From Acanthacorydalis orientalis (lineage: Eukaryota > Arthropoda > Insecta > Megaloptera > Corydalidae): a DNA stretch of 64,000 nucleotides. The notes beneath the pieces were generated by a model. That model did no database searches and was not told the DNA's origin. It worked only from the letters and a program-made list of their open reading frames with translations. Within the stretch, counting starts at the first letter, position 1, and every line of letters begins with the position of its first letter. Of the stretch, positions 36,208 to 50,902 are shown in pieces. The stretch is taken from NCBI GenBank assembly GCA_034766995.1, contig CM068313.1, forward strand, positions 18,240,512 to 18,304,511, read 5' to 3'. The translations under genes and the position numbers were made by a program.

Positions 36208-36376
36208 TAGTCTGCTCAACCTATGAACCACTGGTGGTTCATGAGTAGGTGGTTCGACGACAAACAATTGATTATTTAGATCGTAGTCTCAACTCTGCCA
36301 AGTTAAGCAAATGATGTTTGCTATTCATGATCAGCGGTAATTATGCTTAAAGTGGTCCATGAATATCAAACGACTG
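36208..36376. mobile_element. Possible hAT-type MITE
   Basis: The left end carries GCTCAACCTATGAACCACTG followed by a complementary GTGGTTCAT, giving a 9-bp-arm palindrome at 36223-36242. Terminal sequence of the kind CTCAACC...CCACTGGTGG is common in hAT elements. The right end read inward gives CAGTCGTTTGATATTCATGG and then ACCACT, weakly similar to the left. No matching 8-bp target duplication was found, so the call is tentative. Confidence 0.32.
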
Positions 36377-36725
36377 AAAAACAGTTTTCAAATACATTGT
36401 AATATTAACATATGATTCTTCAGATTCTATTTAATTACTTTTGATATAAAAATGTATTAATGCTTTTAATAATTTGAATGTTTAATTCTATTCAATAATA
36501 ATGATACGAATATATCATCATCAATACAGTAAAGTGGACCGATATTATTTTTTAAATAAAAACATATTAAATACCTACATATTCGAGGTAAATTATAATT
36601 ATTTATTTTGTAATTTTGTTATCTTTCATGTTTTACATAAATATTTGTAATACCAGGAAAGTTATGTAATTATAGTATCTTAACTCGAAAAGTGTTAAAA
36701 GAATGTTAATATTAAAATATACATC

Positions 36726-36786
36726 TCGACCGTTAATGACCTTAGCTGTCGAAGCGCCCTAAAATCCCAATAACCAACCAACCTTA
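36726..36786. repeat. SINE/LINE 3'-tail-like fragment with AACC-rich end
   Basis: CGTTAATGACCTTAGCTGTC is followed by GAAGCGCCCTAAAATCCC and a short AACCAACCAACC run, which resembles a retroelement tail with a tetranucleotide repeat. The preceding 150 bp is ordinary AT-rich DNA, so the element would be truncated. Confidence 0.4.
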
Positions 36787-36899
36787 AAATATATTCAGCC
36801 GTACAAGAATTTTTAAGCATACAAAATGTTTTTGTCTTTTTGTTAAGGCCCACGGCATTATTAATAGGTATTTTTTTGATTTAACTTAAATGATAAATT

Positions 36900-36950
<51 letters not shown>

Positions 36951-36963
36951 ATGTGTGTGTGTG
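36900..36963. repeat. (TA)n-(TG)n microsatellite
   Basis: A TA run interrupted by one C passes into TG repeats. Confidence 0.92.
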
Positions 36964-37287
36964 TTGTATGTGTTTAAACGTACATAAAAATAAATTGAAA
37001 CATCCAATAACAACAATTTCCGTGTTCGATCGAAAATAAAATAAATAACTCGAAAATATATCAGCATTTTACACAAATCTGAAATTCAAATTAAGTTATG
37101 CTTAACTACATTTCACAGTTCGTATCAAATACATTTCTAACACTGCAAGTGTCAGTGTTGAGATATATGAATTACAAACCACTAGTATTCGTGACTGTTG
37201 AATGTGATTATATTATTCTTTATGTTCTGAATGTAAAAAATGTAAAATTCGATGATTATATAGTAGTCATAAGGAACGCAAACTCGA

Positions 37288-37295
<8 letters not shown>

Positions 37296-37365
<70 letters not shown>
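37296..37365. repeat. Long (TA)n microsatellite
   Basis: About 35 TA units, almost pure. It produces open frames on both strands (37098-37418 plus, 37182-37421 minus) made largely of Ile-Tyr; neither is a gene. Confidence 0.95.
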
Positions 37366-37368
<3 letters not shown>

Positions 37369-37651
37369 TTCTGTGTAAGAATTTCAATAAAATAATATTC
37401 ATTTTTCTGAACATGTAGCACATTATTCTACTTTAATCAACACATCATTTGTTGAAGTTTCAACATAGGTCGTCAATTGTGAATATTAATTACAAATACT
37501 ATTTTTATTATGCTGTTGTGTTTGATAATAACAACACTTCATATACACGTTGTATTATATTTTTGCGAGTTTTATAATTAAAGTGTGTTTTTACATATAC
37601 CTTCAATATAATTTTTACATATATAGTAATATAAACCAAATACACTATAAT

Positions 37652-37689
<38 letters not shown>
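37652..37689. repeat. (CA)n-(TA)n microsatellite
   Basis: About 12 CA units are followed by a short TA run. Confidence 0.93.
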
Positions 37690-39474
37690 ACGTACTCGAA
37701 ATAATAAGTGGTCAAGACTGAAATAAAAAAGTGTATAAATAAATTATTGAACTTTTTAAAAGCACATTGAATCTTTTCAAACATTCGAAACACTGTCTTT
37801 AAAAATACAGTTTTTCGACTTACCTATTCATTAACATTAAGTACAGGCATATACAATTCGAGATATTAAAAATTCGTGCAAACATCTTTTGTAAAATTAC
37901 TTTAAAAAAATTGTCAAAATGTTCACAATGAGATTAAAATTGTGAAAGAGTAAAAGATGATCTTTACTATCAAAACTTTCGTTTCGTATAAATATTTTCA
38001 CATTTAGTTGTTTAATCATTTACCATAACACAACAAACAGCTACTGTTGCTAAATTTTCTTGACAATCATAAAATTACTTGCGAGAAAATGTTTCGCCAC
38101 TCGATTAATTTTAATCCATATCAGTCAACTCGTATATACTTTTCAAAAAAGTTTTTTACGACTTATCAACCGTCAGTGAAACTTTGTTCAACTTGTATAA
38201 ATTGAAACTGTAACATCTTCGGTGAAAACAAACTTGTCGACTACACTCAAGATTTCATATTTCTACCACAACAGGAAATATATAAATACAATATGATGAA
38301 AACATTTATGTTTACATATATATACGTTCATTAATAAAATTTACACTCGACCACAAAACAGAAACCATATATTATACCGAGAGTCTAAATAAAACGTTTT
38401 GTATTCTGTTCTAGTAGCACATCTCATAAAATATTATGAGAATAATAAAAAATAACTATAAACGTATACTTCTCACAAATTAATTAACTTTAATTGATTT
38501 ATAAAAAGGCTTTTCGTTTGCAATAAAATAACAAAGAAATGATTTAAATACATAAAATAACCTAAAATATTATTAAATATATACTATATTTACAATATTC
38601 AATCCTCTCGAAAATAAATATCTTATTTACATTTTTTTTGTATTTTGTAAAAATATCGTACTTATTAAAAGGGTAAAAAATTAGTGACTCGTATAGCTTA
38701 TTATGTTTTTTTTTTTAGGTAGCATATAATTTCTGCCAGATGTAAATTTTTGATTATTAGGTGAATAAATACATTGTCTAATTGAATGTTTTATCTTTAT
38801 ATATATATAAATATATAACATTTTTTTAAAAATGAACTGTTATAAAAAAAGTTTAAAATAATTCAAAAATTATGAATTATTTTAAATAAGTTAATAACAT
38901 ATTTATAACCAATTTTATATTCGTATTACTGAGTAAAAAATTATACCAGATTAGTTTTAAGCTATACGTGTATCCTTTATATTTCATACTTAGGTTTTAA
39001 AAATAACAAAACAGAAAACAATTATGAAATAAAATTATTTAGAACATAATTGAACAATTATATTCTAAAATCTGCTAAAACTTTCATTATTGTTCACGAA
39101 GTAAACGTTTTCAGTACAGAGATATAATTTATGTAATACCTGTTTTTCTTACTCCTCGGTCTTGGATGAAATAAGTTTCAAATTTCTGGTTCACTCCGAA
39201 AATGCTCGACAAGAAAAAAATTCACACTAATAGCAAAATTAAAAATGCAGCGCACGTTTAACTAAACAAGCAACAAAAATGTTTACTTTCGACTCAACTT
39301 CATATATTGATTAGCAACAACAATTGTACACTAGGCTATGAGAGAATTACATTGAGAAGTAAATGCCTTCTTTGTGAAAAATATAAATAAGTTATGTTTC
39401 ATTTATCAATGTCATTAAAAATATTTAACTAAAAATATATATAAGCAACGAAAGTATAATAACTTGTTTCGAAC

Positions 39475-39522
<48 letters not shown>

Positions 39523-42500
39523 TTTTTGGATTTTTAAATATAAACAAAGTATATATTGAGAAAATTATTATATACATCGATTTTACTTTTTTGTCGATAA
39601 ATTACTGTAAATAAATATTGAAGTAATAGTAAATTATTTTTAAGTATTATTCGTTTATAATACAAACATATTCACATGCGGTTCTACAGCAAAATAGCTG
39701 TACACTATTAAAAATAAATAGGATATTCTCAGAATCATCTTCTAATACGTAGTTACAATAAATAAATCTAAGTATAGTATAGAAATTTCTATGTTTTATA
39801 AGATCATACATTTAACAGAAATGTGTATACGTTTGTCAATTTATCCAGAATAAATCATATAATAATTAATATATATATACTCAAAAACAAAACAATTAAA
39901 GTCCAAAATATTTTATCTGAGTTGAAATTATATTAAAAAAAAATTTTGTCATAACAACACACCTTCATGAATATTGATTTAATAAAATCCTTGTAACACA
40001 ACAAAGATCATATCATGCTATTATGTAATCGTGAACAATATACAAAGATCATTCGGATAAAAGTAAGAATAAATATAAGCATGTAAAAACGATTTTAAGA
40101 AAGTAATGTTGGCATGCATATGAAAGACGATGAAAATATTTGAAAGCAATGGTATGTGCTCTCATGGTATATATGTATGTGTGTATGGCACTTATGTGAA
40201 TGAAATTCAACGAGGCTATTTAAAGCACGTTTACACGTGATGTTTACTTCAACTAAATCTCAGCTCTATGATTTGAAACTAACCGTTTTCTATAAAATAG
40301 GTTTTCTACAAATGCCTTCCAAAAATTGTGATTCAATTAATTTGTTGTTAATATTAATGTAGATACATTTCTTTTTTACACATATGTAATAAAACAACAG
40401 TTGATACAAAAGCACATATTCAAAGAATATAAAAAATAAAATTTTAACAAACATAGTGATAATTATTTTCTAGATTTAGCATTATTATTAGCACTTATTT
40501 TAATATTACAAACTAGAAATCAATATTAACAATACCAAGAAAATACAACCCATTAAACTATTTTCTTTAGTTGATTCATTTTCTATCAAAATATCTATCG
40601 ATAAAAGGATTCAAATTAAAGTTTATTTTTCATTTTAATATTATTTTTTAGCTGATGACGTAGAAATACGATATAATTTATTTTATTTACTAAATAATAC
40701 AATAATAATGAATTAATATCTCATTGCATATAAAGTAAACAATATTATTAGCGACAAAAAACATTATTATAATATAATAACAACCTTATTTAACCATAAA
40801 AAAATACTAATGCTTCACCACACCTATTAAAAATATCAATAAATATTTTTATTATAACGTTATCTCCAAAACGCACAACATTTTCATAATTGGCTACATA
40901 AATAATAATTTACCTACATATAAAACGTACAATCGTGAATTATGTAAAACTCTGTAATTGTAAGCAGCTTGAATCAACATTGACTCAATTTACGTTGAAT
41001 TAAAAACATCAGTAATTACTAAAAAAAATACGTAACAAAACTGATCATTGGGCTTACATATAAATTATTTAATACATAAATATAGCCATACAACCGCAAA
41101 AAAATCTTAGAAAAACAATAGAGGCAAAGTTCAAAGAATTAAGTCAAAACAACTAGAGATGTTAAAAAATATCTATTCAAAAAATCTCTTTTTATTATAT
41201 ATTTTTATTTTTTTCTATTTATTATATATTTTTTAAAATAATCCTCAATTATTTCTATGACACTAATATACATTTTTTAGTACACTTTTCTGTAATTTAT
41301 ATCGAAGTATTATTATTACAAATGTTCAATATTTAAATGTCATGATTTAAATCAACTGCAAAAAGATCTGTTATTACTAATATATTTCACTTGCTATTAT
41401 TAACTATGTTATTATTAATATAACCAACTTCTATTTTTTGGTAATGTTTAACTAAGACTTTTTGAAAAAAAATATGAGAATTTTTGATAGCAATGAAAAT
41501 ACATGGGTATATAAATAAAACTTGAAGTGCATCTCAAGAAAATCAACTTTATTCTATTATATGGCTTTTTTCAGATAAAATATTTGTTTGTAAATCCTAA
41601 TTCATGCATTTGTAAAATAAACTAGGATTTTTGGATAAAAAATAATTATTAGTACGGAATATTTTTTGTAAAAATCAATTATTCAAAAAATATGACTACA
41701 AATTTTATTGAGTAAAAAAATCACTAATTAAATAAATAAAAAAATATTCTAACAAATAAAAAAACTAATATTATTTAACTATGTTTATTAACAGATTTCA
41801 GACTGTATAAATAATGGATTGTTTTCATGTTATTCCTAAAAAATATAATGAAATAATGTTTGTTTGAATTTGAATTTAAGTTATTATATAATTTCAATTA
41901 ATTATCGAAGGTCAAAATAGACTTCAGAGATGTACTGTATACAAACTCAAAGAGAAACAATTATTTTCTTTTAAAAAATGACTAGTTATAATTATAATGT
42001 ATTTTTATATTAAATTCAAGCTGAAATATTTTATTGTTCGTGTGTATAGCTAAAAATAACAACAATTCTTATTATGTCCTTGAATACTATTATTAAAATA
42101 GTTATTTTTTTAATCCGGTATATAAATTTTATGTTAGAAACAATGTAATGTATAATATGAATTCAACCTACAGGTTAAGGTCAATAAGTGTTTAAGTCAT
42201 CAACGCTACTGAAACATTAAACGTTCAATTTAATTTATTAATTGAAAAAGACACGAGTAAAAATAGCAAATGTTTATAACTCTAACAGTTTTTTTTTGTT
42301 CCAAAAATAAACGCAACTGATCTTTTCAGAATATATTTTCTATTGATAAAAAATAATTTGTTCAATTTATTTGAAAACACCATTAAAATAATTACTTATA
42401 AATCTAAAATACTAAAAGTTTATCTATATGAAACTAATATTTTTTATATTTTTTTTGCACAATTACTTTGTTAAAAAATTAAAAGTAATAATATTATTTA

Positions 42501-42556
42501 TAAATATGTATACTGTTTAGGTAAATGTTTATTGTTCGACAAATAGTATTTGTTAT

Positions 42557-42606
<50 letters not shown>

Positions 42607-43401
42607 TTCTAATATTTCTTGACAATTGCATATAATAAACGAAAAAAATAAAATAAAATGTTCATTACTTATTCAAAAATGCTTGGGTATCATAGCAATA
42701 TCTGTCAATATGCACGATATGAAAATCAAATTGAGTTCAACAAATTCGTACCATTTTGTAACTTGTAAACTTGATATAGTTGCCAATTTTTAGCAGACAA
42801 CAAAAAATAGAATTGTTATGAAAGAAAAATCCAATCTAAAATCACAATGAATATAAAAGCAGTAATCACAATATAGTATATTGAAACATCGTCTGAACAT
42901 TTTTTCTACATATTTATACACATCTTTCTTTACATTATTATCATAAAAAAAATATACAAATGTATAGTCATGTCACAAATACATGTGCGTATGCAAAACG
43001 TCCTTAAACTGAAAAACACATACTTTTATACAAGCAATTGTAGCTTCCGGCTATGCGGTCATTTCTCGTGAATTCATTTTCTATTATAACGTTTTGTTGT
43101 TTGTAACTTACATACACAAAAAATTAAATAAATAATAAATGAGTTTCATACACAGAATCGTTTTTCAATTCAATGTCTATATATTTTTGTTAAAATACTG
43201 TATTGAATGAACGGAACTTGATTTATATTATTGTCATTAGTATAAACAAATTTTCCACATGTGTTCTATTCTTATTTTATATATGTACATTTTATACATA
43301 TACATGACCAATTTTTTATACAGAAATAAACGTTTTAAGATAAGTGCACATCGGTTCAATGAAACTTCAAATTTAAAACTACTAGTGTTTTATTTTTTTT
43401 T

Positions 43402-43403
<2 letters not shown>
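37690..43403. other. AT-rich non-coding stretch
   Basis: Simple repeats lie at 39474-39521 (TA then a pure AG run) and 42561-42602 (TA). Microsatellites are unusually sparse from 37690 to 42560. No gene or transposon was recognised. Confidence 0.65.
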
Positions 43404-43459
<56 letters not shown>

Positions 43460-43563
43460 TTAATAGTGTGAATTAATTGCATTGACATTTAAAATAAAGT
43501 GTTTAAAACTGAAGAGGTACGAAAACATATCCAGTTTCATTTTTATTCATGTAAAAAATCATT

Positions 43564-43635
<72 letters not shown>
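43404..43635. repeat. Two clustered (TA)n tracts
   Basis: TA tracts lie at 43404-43455 and 43567-43635, the second split by CATACATACATA. The 110 bp between them shows nothing recognisable. Confidence 0.9.
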
Positions 43636-43639
<4 letters not shown>

Positions 43640-43767
43640 CACTTATAAAGCCTAATATGTACATAGATATTTATATTTATTTATGATATATTTTTTAATT
43701 ATTTAAAAAACTGATTGATTTAAAAAATGCCTTATATTTTTTAAGAAAACGGATTATTTTCATTATA

Positions 43768-43865
43768 TGGGCATTTCAAAATTAAAAAGACGAGAAAATA
43801 TTTTAATTTAAAACAGACTTATGACTGATTCAATTGAAAGGATCAGAATTAATTTTTACACCTAA
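43768..43865. repeat. Dispersed repeat copy B: solo mariner end
   Basis: It matches 493-591 in the same orientation, with the blocks TTATGACTGATTCAATT and GAATTAATTTTTACACCTA nearly identical. It ends one base before a TA (43866-43867), exactly as copy A does. No opposite terminus or transposase is visible to the left, so it is a fragment of the same mariner family as 79-591. Confidence 0.68.
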
Positions 43866-43867
43866 TA

Positions 43868-46112
43868 TGTCTTGACAGGAGTAAAATCATGAAATAATAA
43901 AAAAATGATATTTTATTTTTTATATGTTTAATAGAAAATAATTTGAAATAATTTACCATCATTATATAATTATAAAAATTAAATACACTTCATTAATTGT
44001 CCAAAAAACTAATAATAACCAAGTAAATATTTTCAACGGCATGTTTTGTAAGTTACATATAATGTATGAAACATTGCTACTATTAAATCAAGGACAATCA
44101 CTGCTTCATACATGACTGAACAATTTTAAAGGAAATAACCTTTAATTGATTTTTTCTCCAATTACTGCGGTGTATAAATAGTTGTTTGTCAATCTTATAA
44201 AAATAGAAGAAATAAAATCTATTTGTATTCATTTATTTTCTTGCGATTTTTATTATGAAACATTTCAATAATCCTACTGTCAGTGGTTTATTATCCATTT
44301 AACGATTTCATTTCTTAAATATTTTAATTTTATACCAATAAATTTATTCAGTTTCGTAGTAAAGATAATTATTTCATACTTTTCATAAATTCAACATCGA
44401 CATAATATTCATTAAACAGAACATTGCAGAATATCTTTAGAATTCTCCTCTATATACTCAATGTTATCTATTATCTAGTTAACATACTACGACACATTCA
44501 ATACACTTGTATAGTTTCCATATAATGAGCTAGATTCAAATAATTTTGTTGATATACTTCACTTTTGTACCAGACAAATGTATTTGTGCACATTAAAACG
44601 AAAACATCTTAAGTATTTATTAAAAAATAAGTTCCTAGAATTAAAAAAAACACACGCACACAAATATATTCGTACACAATCACAATATTAAAATTATAAT
44701 AAGAAATAAATTAAATTATTTTCAGTAAATAAAATAATTATTTTCTGTATGCAAAAAAATATTTTCAAATAAATTTACAGTTAATTTCGTATATGCTTTT
44801 AAAACTTTAATTTTGAACAGATTTAATTTTATATAATTAAAAAAATTAATAAACGTTTTCATTGGACTGAAGTGAAAAAAAATATATGATAGTTTTAATT
44901 TAAAAAAAATTCAGAAGTAAAGGTATTTTTATTAAAAATAACCTGGTAAATAAATTCTCATAGTTTTTTACGTCAAAATAGCACATTTTTTCATAAATAT
45001 ATAGTTTAATTATTATTTTTTACATAAATATCTTATCGATTCCATCGGGCATAAAAGGCTATTATTATTAGTTAACATATTATCTTATTGATTAAGCATG
45101 ATTTTAATATAAAGGTTTTTTGGTAAAATAATGTTACTTCACGATGTTCTCTTAATACAAAATTAATAATTATTTACTATTTTTCGTCAAAGACAAGTAA
45201 TAAACTTTTTCAGATAGTTACCCAATTATTTTCATATTATATATAAATGTACTTCTAATATAAATATATTAGAAATCTTTTCTGAATATTTTAACTGAAT
45301 ATTTTACTGAATTTATTAAAATTAAATGAGAATATACATGCAATATATTTATTATTAATTTTTCAATAGAGAAATAGTTTCAGGTTAAAAAAGGCTCAAT
45401 ACAATGATTTTTATTTAAAAGAAATATATTTTATATTTTATTCATTATTAGTTAAAATAAAAAATAGAGGTAAATATATTTGTTTACTTCTATGACAGTA
45501 AAATTTTATAACTCAGAATTTTCCATAAAATAAATATCATATATATATATATATATATATATAAGTTAGTAAGTGTGTATAAAATTAGAAATCAAGAAGA
45601 AAAGGTAACAGTTGGGCAAATTTAAATTTGTGTTCCACTTGAAGCTATGTTAAGTACTATTACAAAGGATAAAAAAAAAACACTTCTCGCATTTAACTCG
45701 ACACTCAAATACAATCGAGTTTTCTGAAGTATATCAGTACCCTATTATATTAACAATAATTTATTTAATCGATTAAAATTAGGTCGATTGTTAGAAACTC
45801 GGTCAACGCTATTATGTGCTTCGACCTACACAATAACTCTGCAGTTGTCCATTGTTCTTGTCTGGAATATTAATTTTAAACAAGTATATGTTGAAGAAAA
45901 GTTAACAGACGATAAAAAATTCCAGAAAGCGCACGATATTTTTATACATGTAAAACAATGTGATTAATGATGTCATTTTATGTATTCGATCTCACAAATG
46001 ATCTGTTTAAATACTCGTGAATAATGTACACGTTTTAATTCATTTTCATTTACTAAAATAACAATCAGTGGAAAATGATTAATATTATACATATCCCCAT
46101 CACGTATATAAA

Positions 46113-46158
<46 letters not shown>

Positions 46159-47787
46159 AAGCTATAAACGTTATGATAACACTACAACTCATATAAATCA
46201 ATATTAAGCTCACTGTTGTGTAAACTGTTGTTTCAATAATAAATGAACGTATTATTTTGATAAAAAAAAAATAAAACGATTTATATATTTGAACTATCAT
46301 ATACACACATGATATCATTAATAATAATACACTCAATTTCTTTGAATTTAAATTTAACTGCTTTATTTACAAGAAAAACATACAATTTTTTAAAAATATT
46401 TTCTAAAGAAATTCAGTCATCTGTATGTTTTAAATTGCTGCGAAGCATTAATCTACAAATAAATTATTCCAAATAAAATGTTCAATTGAGTTCACATATA
46501 TTTATAAAATTCTTATAAATGAGTTTATAATATTTTTTTTAGTAATAGTTTACTCAATTTAAACGAATCAAATGTCAATATTTGGATAAAAAAGAAATTT
46601 AATAGAAGTAAATTATAAAACTACTCAAGAATAACACGAATTCGATTAAAAATACAATTCAGTTGTTTCTCTTAACTAAGATACAGCGACGTACGTAATT
46701 TTTTTGCTAGATCCACCTACACAAAATCGTCTGTTATTTATTCACGTCCATCAACAACGGGTTTAATTATTTCCAACTCAAACTTGACCGTTTAATTAAA
46801 ACAAATTCCAACATACAAATACACGACCAGGAAAAAAATCATAATCGTTCTAGATGAACAGTTAAAAATATTTTGACGATATTTAGATGACTGGTCTCAG
46901 CTCGCTTTTGTGCGTATATGTATTTTTTTTAAAAAAAAAATATTAAAATACGACGGTAAACATTCTGTAAGCAAATACTTGATCCACATGACCACACGTT
47001 AATTAAATATTAATATTTACACATTTTTTGCTTGTATATTTTTAGAATAACGTACATTTTAGCTACACGAATACTTATAATGGAAAATAATTTCGAAGCA
47101 ATAGAAAAATATTGACAAAATTATTCAGTTCTTTATTATTTTTTGTAAATTAATTAATAAAATGTCGTAAATTCATTAACAAATAATTAAAATGTTGAAA
47201 TTTCTTCAAATAATCAAAAAGTTCACTATGTTTCCAATGCGAAAAACAAACAGATACACTAAAAAATGTATTCATTATCTGTAATTATTTCCAATTGCAG
47301 TATATTAACTGAAATACAGTTGATTTCTAGAAATATAATTACTAAAATTGTAATTATCGTATAATCAATAATTGAAAAATCTTTAAATATAAATTATTTT
47401 AAATGAAACCGTTCAGTTTTCATCATATAATTACCAAATTAAAAAAATAATTACTTTTTATAATTACTGTTGTTCGGTATTACTAAACTTAAATAGAAAA
47501 CTATCTTCAAACTGATGTAACTATAATCTAACAACAAATCATTAAACTATAACGATACAGCATAAAATTTAATTTCACTCCTTCCACACGATACCAATCT
47601 GACAGGCCTTATACCTTTATGACAAAGGTCTCTGTCAAACGTTTATTAGTTTACTTGATAAGAATACTAGACGCAACACGTGGAAGTCCTCTGTTTCAGA
47701 TCACCATCAGTTTTAGTGTATTTGAAATTATCATTATGTAGGCCTTTCTGTTTATTGCGGGACGAAGTTTTGTATTTTATCGTGTGT

Positions 47788-47834
<47 letters not shown>

Positions 47835-48833
47835 CACACTACTAAGACTTAACGGTATCACAGGTAAAACTAAACAATAATAATTTTACTATACTGTTGT
47901 TTTTACTAAATTGATTACTAATTTTATAAAAATTTAAACAAAATATTTAAATATAATGATACATAATATTTTTATATATAAAATACTGACTATTTGATTT
48001 AAATAATAAAATAATTTATTTGATTTGTTTCAAAAAAGATGTTATTTCATACAGAAATATCTAATTATAAATAAATTTCTAAGCATTAAATTGGTTCTTT
48101 GAAATTAAATATAAATAAAATTATACCAAGTACAATAACATACAACACGAAACGAAAATACTCTAATACATAAAATGTAATTTGAATTTAATTATTATTC
48201 TAAGCGAATAATATATAGTTTTATACAAAAACATTCAATTTAAGATGACAAAATTATACTCATTCAAAGTAGACAAAAAAAAGTATAAAAATAGAAACTC
48301 AATGTAAATAAATTTATATTCATATATTCAAACTGATTAAAAATTGAAAACTTAACGGATTGAAACATATTTATATGTGCGTTTCACTCCAACTTATTAA
48401 AAAAAAACGAATAAGCTGCTACTATAAAGAAAAACAAATTCTATTAAATGATAAACACATATCATTTACGTACAAGGAATTTGTAATTTTATGAACATAT
48501 TAGCAGATTTGTATTTCTACTGATAGCACATTTTCAATCTTTTCAGTTTGGTTGAAATGTTATTTTAATATATTATACAGAGACAGAATTTGACACATTA
48601 GATATATGTTAAGTGAAATGATTTAGACAAGTAGATTAGTTGTCAAGATCTTTCCAAGAACTTGTGTAACATAATTATCTTACAGTGTTTGAAACAATCA
48701 CTATTAAATCCGCTGAGAATAGGTAAGCCACGACGTGATTGTAATTTATTAGTATTCCTTATGCGTATAACAAGGTAAATCCTATGAGATCTGCCAATGT
48801 CGTCAATATTGTTTCATAATTTAATTTTTCTTG

Positions 48834-48835
<2 letters not shown>
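43868..48835. other. AT-rich non-coding stretch with microsatellites
   Basis: TA tracts lie at 45538-45562, 46117-46158 and 47783-47837 (the last flanked by TG and CA). The open frames at 46100-46336 and 47680-47880 are largely microsatellite translation. A small TGACAG/TGTCA hairpin lies at about 47599-47636. Confidence 0.62.
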
Positions 48836-48892
<57 letters not shown>

Positions 48893-49072
48893 ATATATAA
48901 CGACATCTAATACACATGCGACCAATTTCTACCATTTTCTTTCAAGGACTATTGTTCTGTAACCTTGAGGAAATTCAACAGATATGAAAAATTTATTAAA
49001 TCAGTCACTACAAATATACATTCATATATATATATATATATACATATGTGTGTGTGTGTATGTATGTATGTA
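48836..49072. repeat. (TA)n and (TA)(TG)(TATG) microsatellite pair
   Basis: A pure TA tract lies at 48836-48886 and a TA-TG-TATG compound tract at 49024-49072. Confidence 0.92.
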
Positions 49073-49638
49073 TTGTACAAATACATTTTCATGTACAACA
49101 GTGGAAAAAATATACAAATGTTGGTTAATAAATAAAAAAATAATTTTCTGTATTATTATAATAATATTTTAGAATAAATTTCTATTCGTACTTGTTTAAT
49201 ATTTTTTGATCATAAAAATATATTAATTTGTAACTAGAATGATATACAAAACATAAAACTACAAAAAGTTCCTATCATATAGATTGAAATAAATGTCATG
49301 TAATGTTACGAAACAAAATTAAAAATTTAGTATACGCTTTACACAATGTGCAATTACGGGGATATTTTATAAAACGCACCCTAAAAAAACATGAAAATAA
49401 TTGGTGGATGACAGAATATTTTTTATACCAAAATATAAATTAAATTTTGCTATTAAACATTATTATACGTTTTTCTCTTTTTACACACATTTATATGGAT
49501 GTATTTGTGAATTACATAAATTTGTTTGCACAGGACTTTACAGAGAGCCGGCAGAGCTATTTGATTCAAACGCTTGGGCTCAGAGGGATCTCTAAATTTA
49601 ATTGTTTCTAAATATATATACCATTTTGTGTATGTATA

Positions 49639-49706
<68 letters not shown>

Positions 49707-50858
49707 GAGCTGTTCGTTGTCACTTTGTGAAAAGAAAAATTAGTATTTTGAAAATAAAATGAATTTTAGTAGGTTAAAAATATTCAAAAATTCTAAATGA
49801 ATGTTTATAAATTCACACAAATTCTGGCGATATACGAATAGTAAATTTTTCAACAACTATGTATTTGAAAAAATAACGCTCGAAAAACATTTTAAAAGTA
49901 ATTGTAATTCACTAGATATAGGATAACATTTTACAATTTATTAGATAACTTGACAAAAAATTTATGTTTTATTTACTGACAATCTGTAATCAATAACATT
50001 AATGGAAAAGTATACATTTCTTTTTCAATAAATAATAAAATATATATTTATTTATTTTTTATTAATTATATTATTATATATTTACTATTTTCCAACCGAG
50101 ATAATACTCAATTTTTTCATTTTTTTTAGGTTCCAACTTATCTCTCAAAAATAATAATAAATTATACAAATATATAACTCAAAAAATAAAGAAAAATGAC
50201 GTGCCTATAATAGAATGGTAGATAGAAATTATTAAATAATTATATTAAAATGTCCTAAATGTATAATTAATTTCAACACCTTTAATTGTTATTCATACTT
50301 TATAAGAGAATATAAAAGAATAGACAATACATTCTCTAATAGGTAATATAAATTTATAAACATTTTAATTTCAAAATTCTTCAGAATTGAAAGTAATTGT
50401 CCGATATTTCTGAGCTCACACTTAAAACCAGTTCCACTCAATGTATAATAGATTGATGAAATCGTAAAAAGAATTTTAAAAATTTTAAAATCGTTTAAAC
50501 GTTGTTCTTATACAATCACTAACAGTTAAATTTAGAATAACACAGTATATCTATAAAGTATTACCACAACTAGGACAGAAACTATAACCGAACAATTAAA
50601 AACATTTCAGAAATATTTCAATTGTTCTTCAATCTACGCTGCAATGAACTGAATCACATTCACAAATAGGTAGCAATTTTAAATTTTTTTTGAAAAAGTC
50701 GTATTATAATATATTAAAATTCAAGTTTTTCAATTTAATAGAATTTTCTACATAATATCAGTATCTAAGTGTTTGTTTAATTAAAATAAAAAATTACTTC
50801 ACATTTAAATAATTTTTTTTAAGATTTTTATGAAATATATTTATCTTACTTTTGTGAT

Positions 50859-50902
<44 letters not shown>

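Noticed and set aside
37098..37421. Overlapping open frames on both strands rich in Ile-Tyr
   Set aside because: (TA)n has no stop in either strand and translates to Ile-Tyr repeats. This frame and the many like it across the window are microsatellite artefacts.
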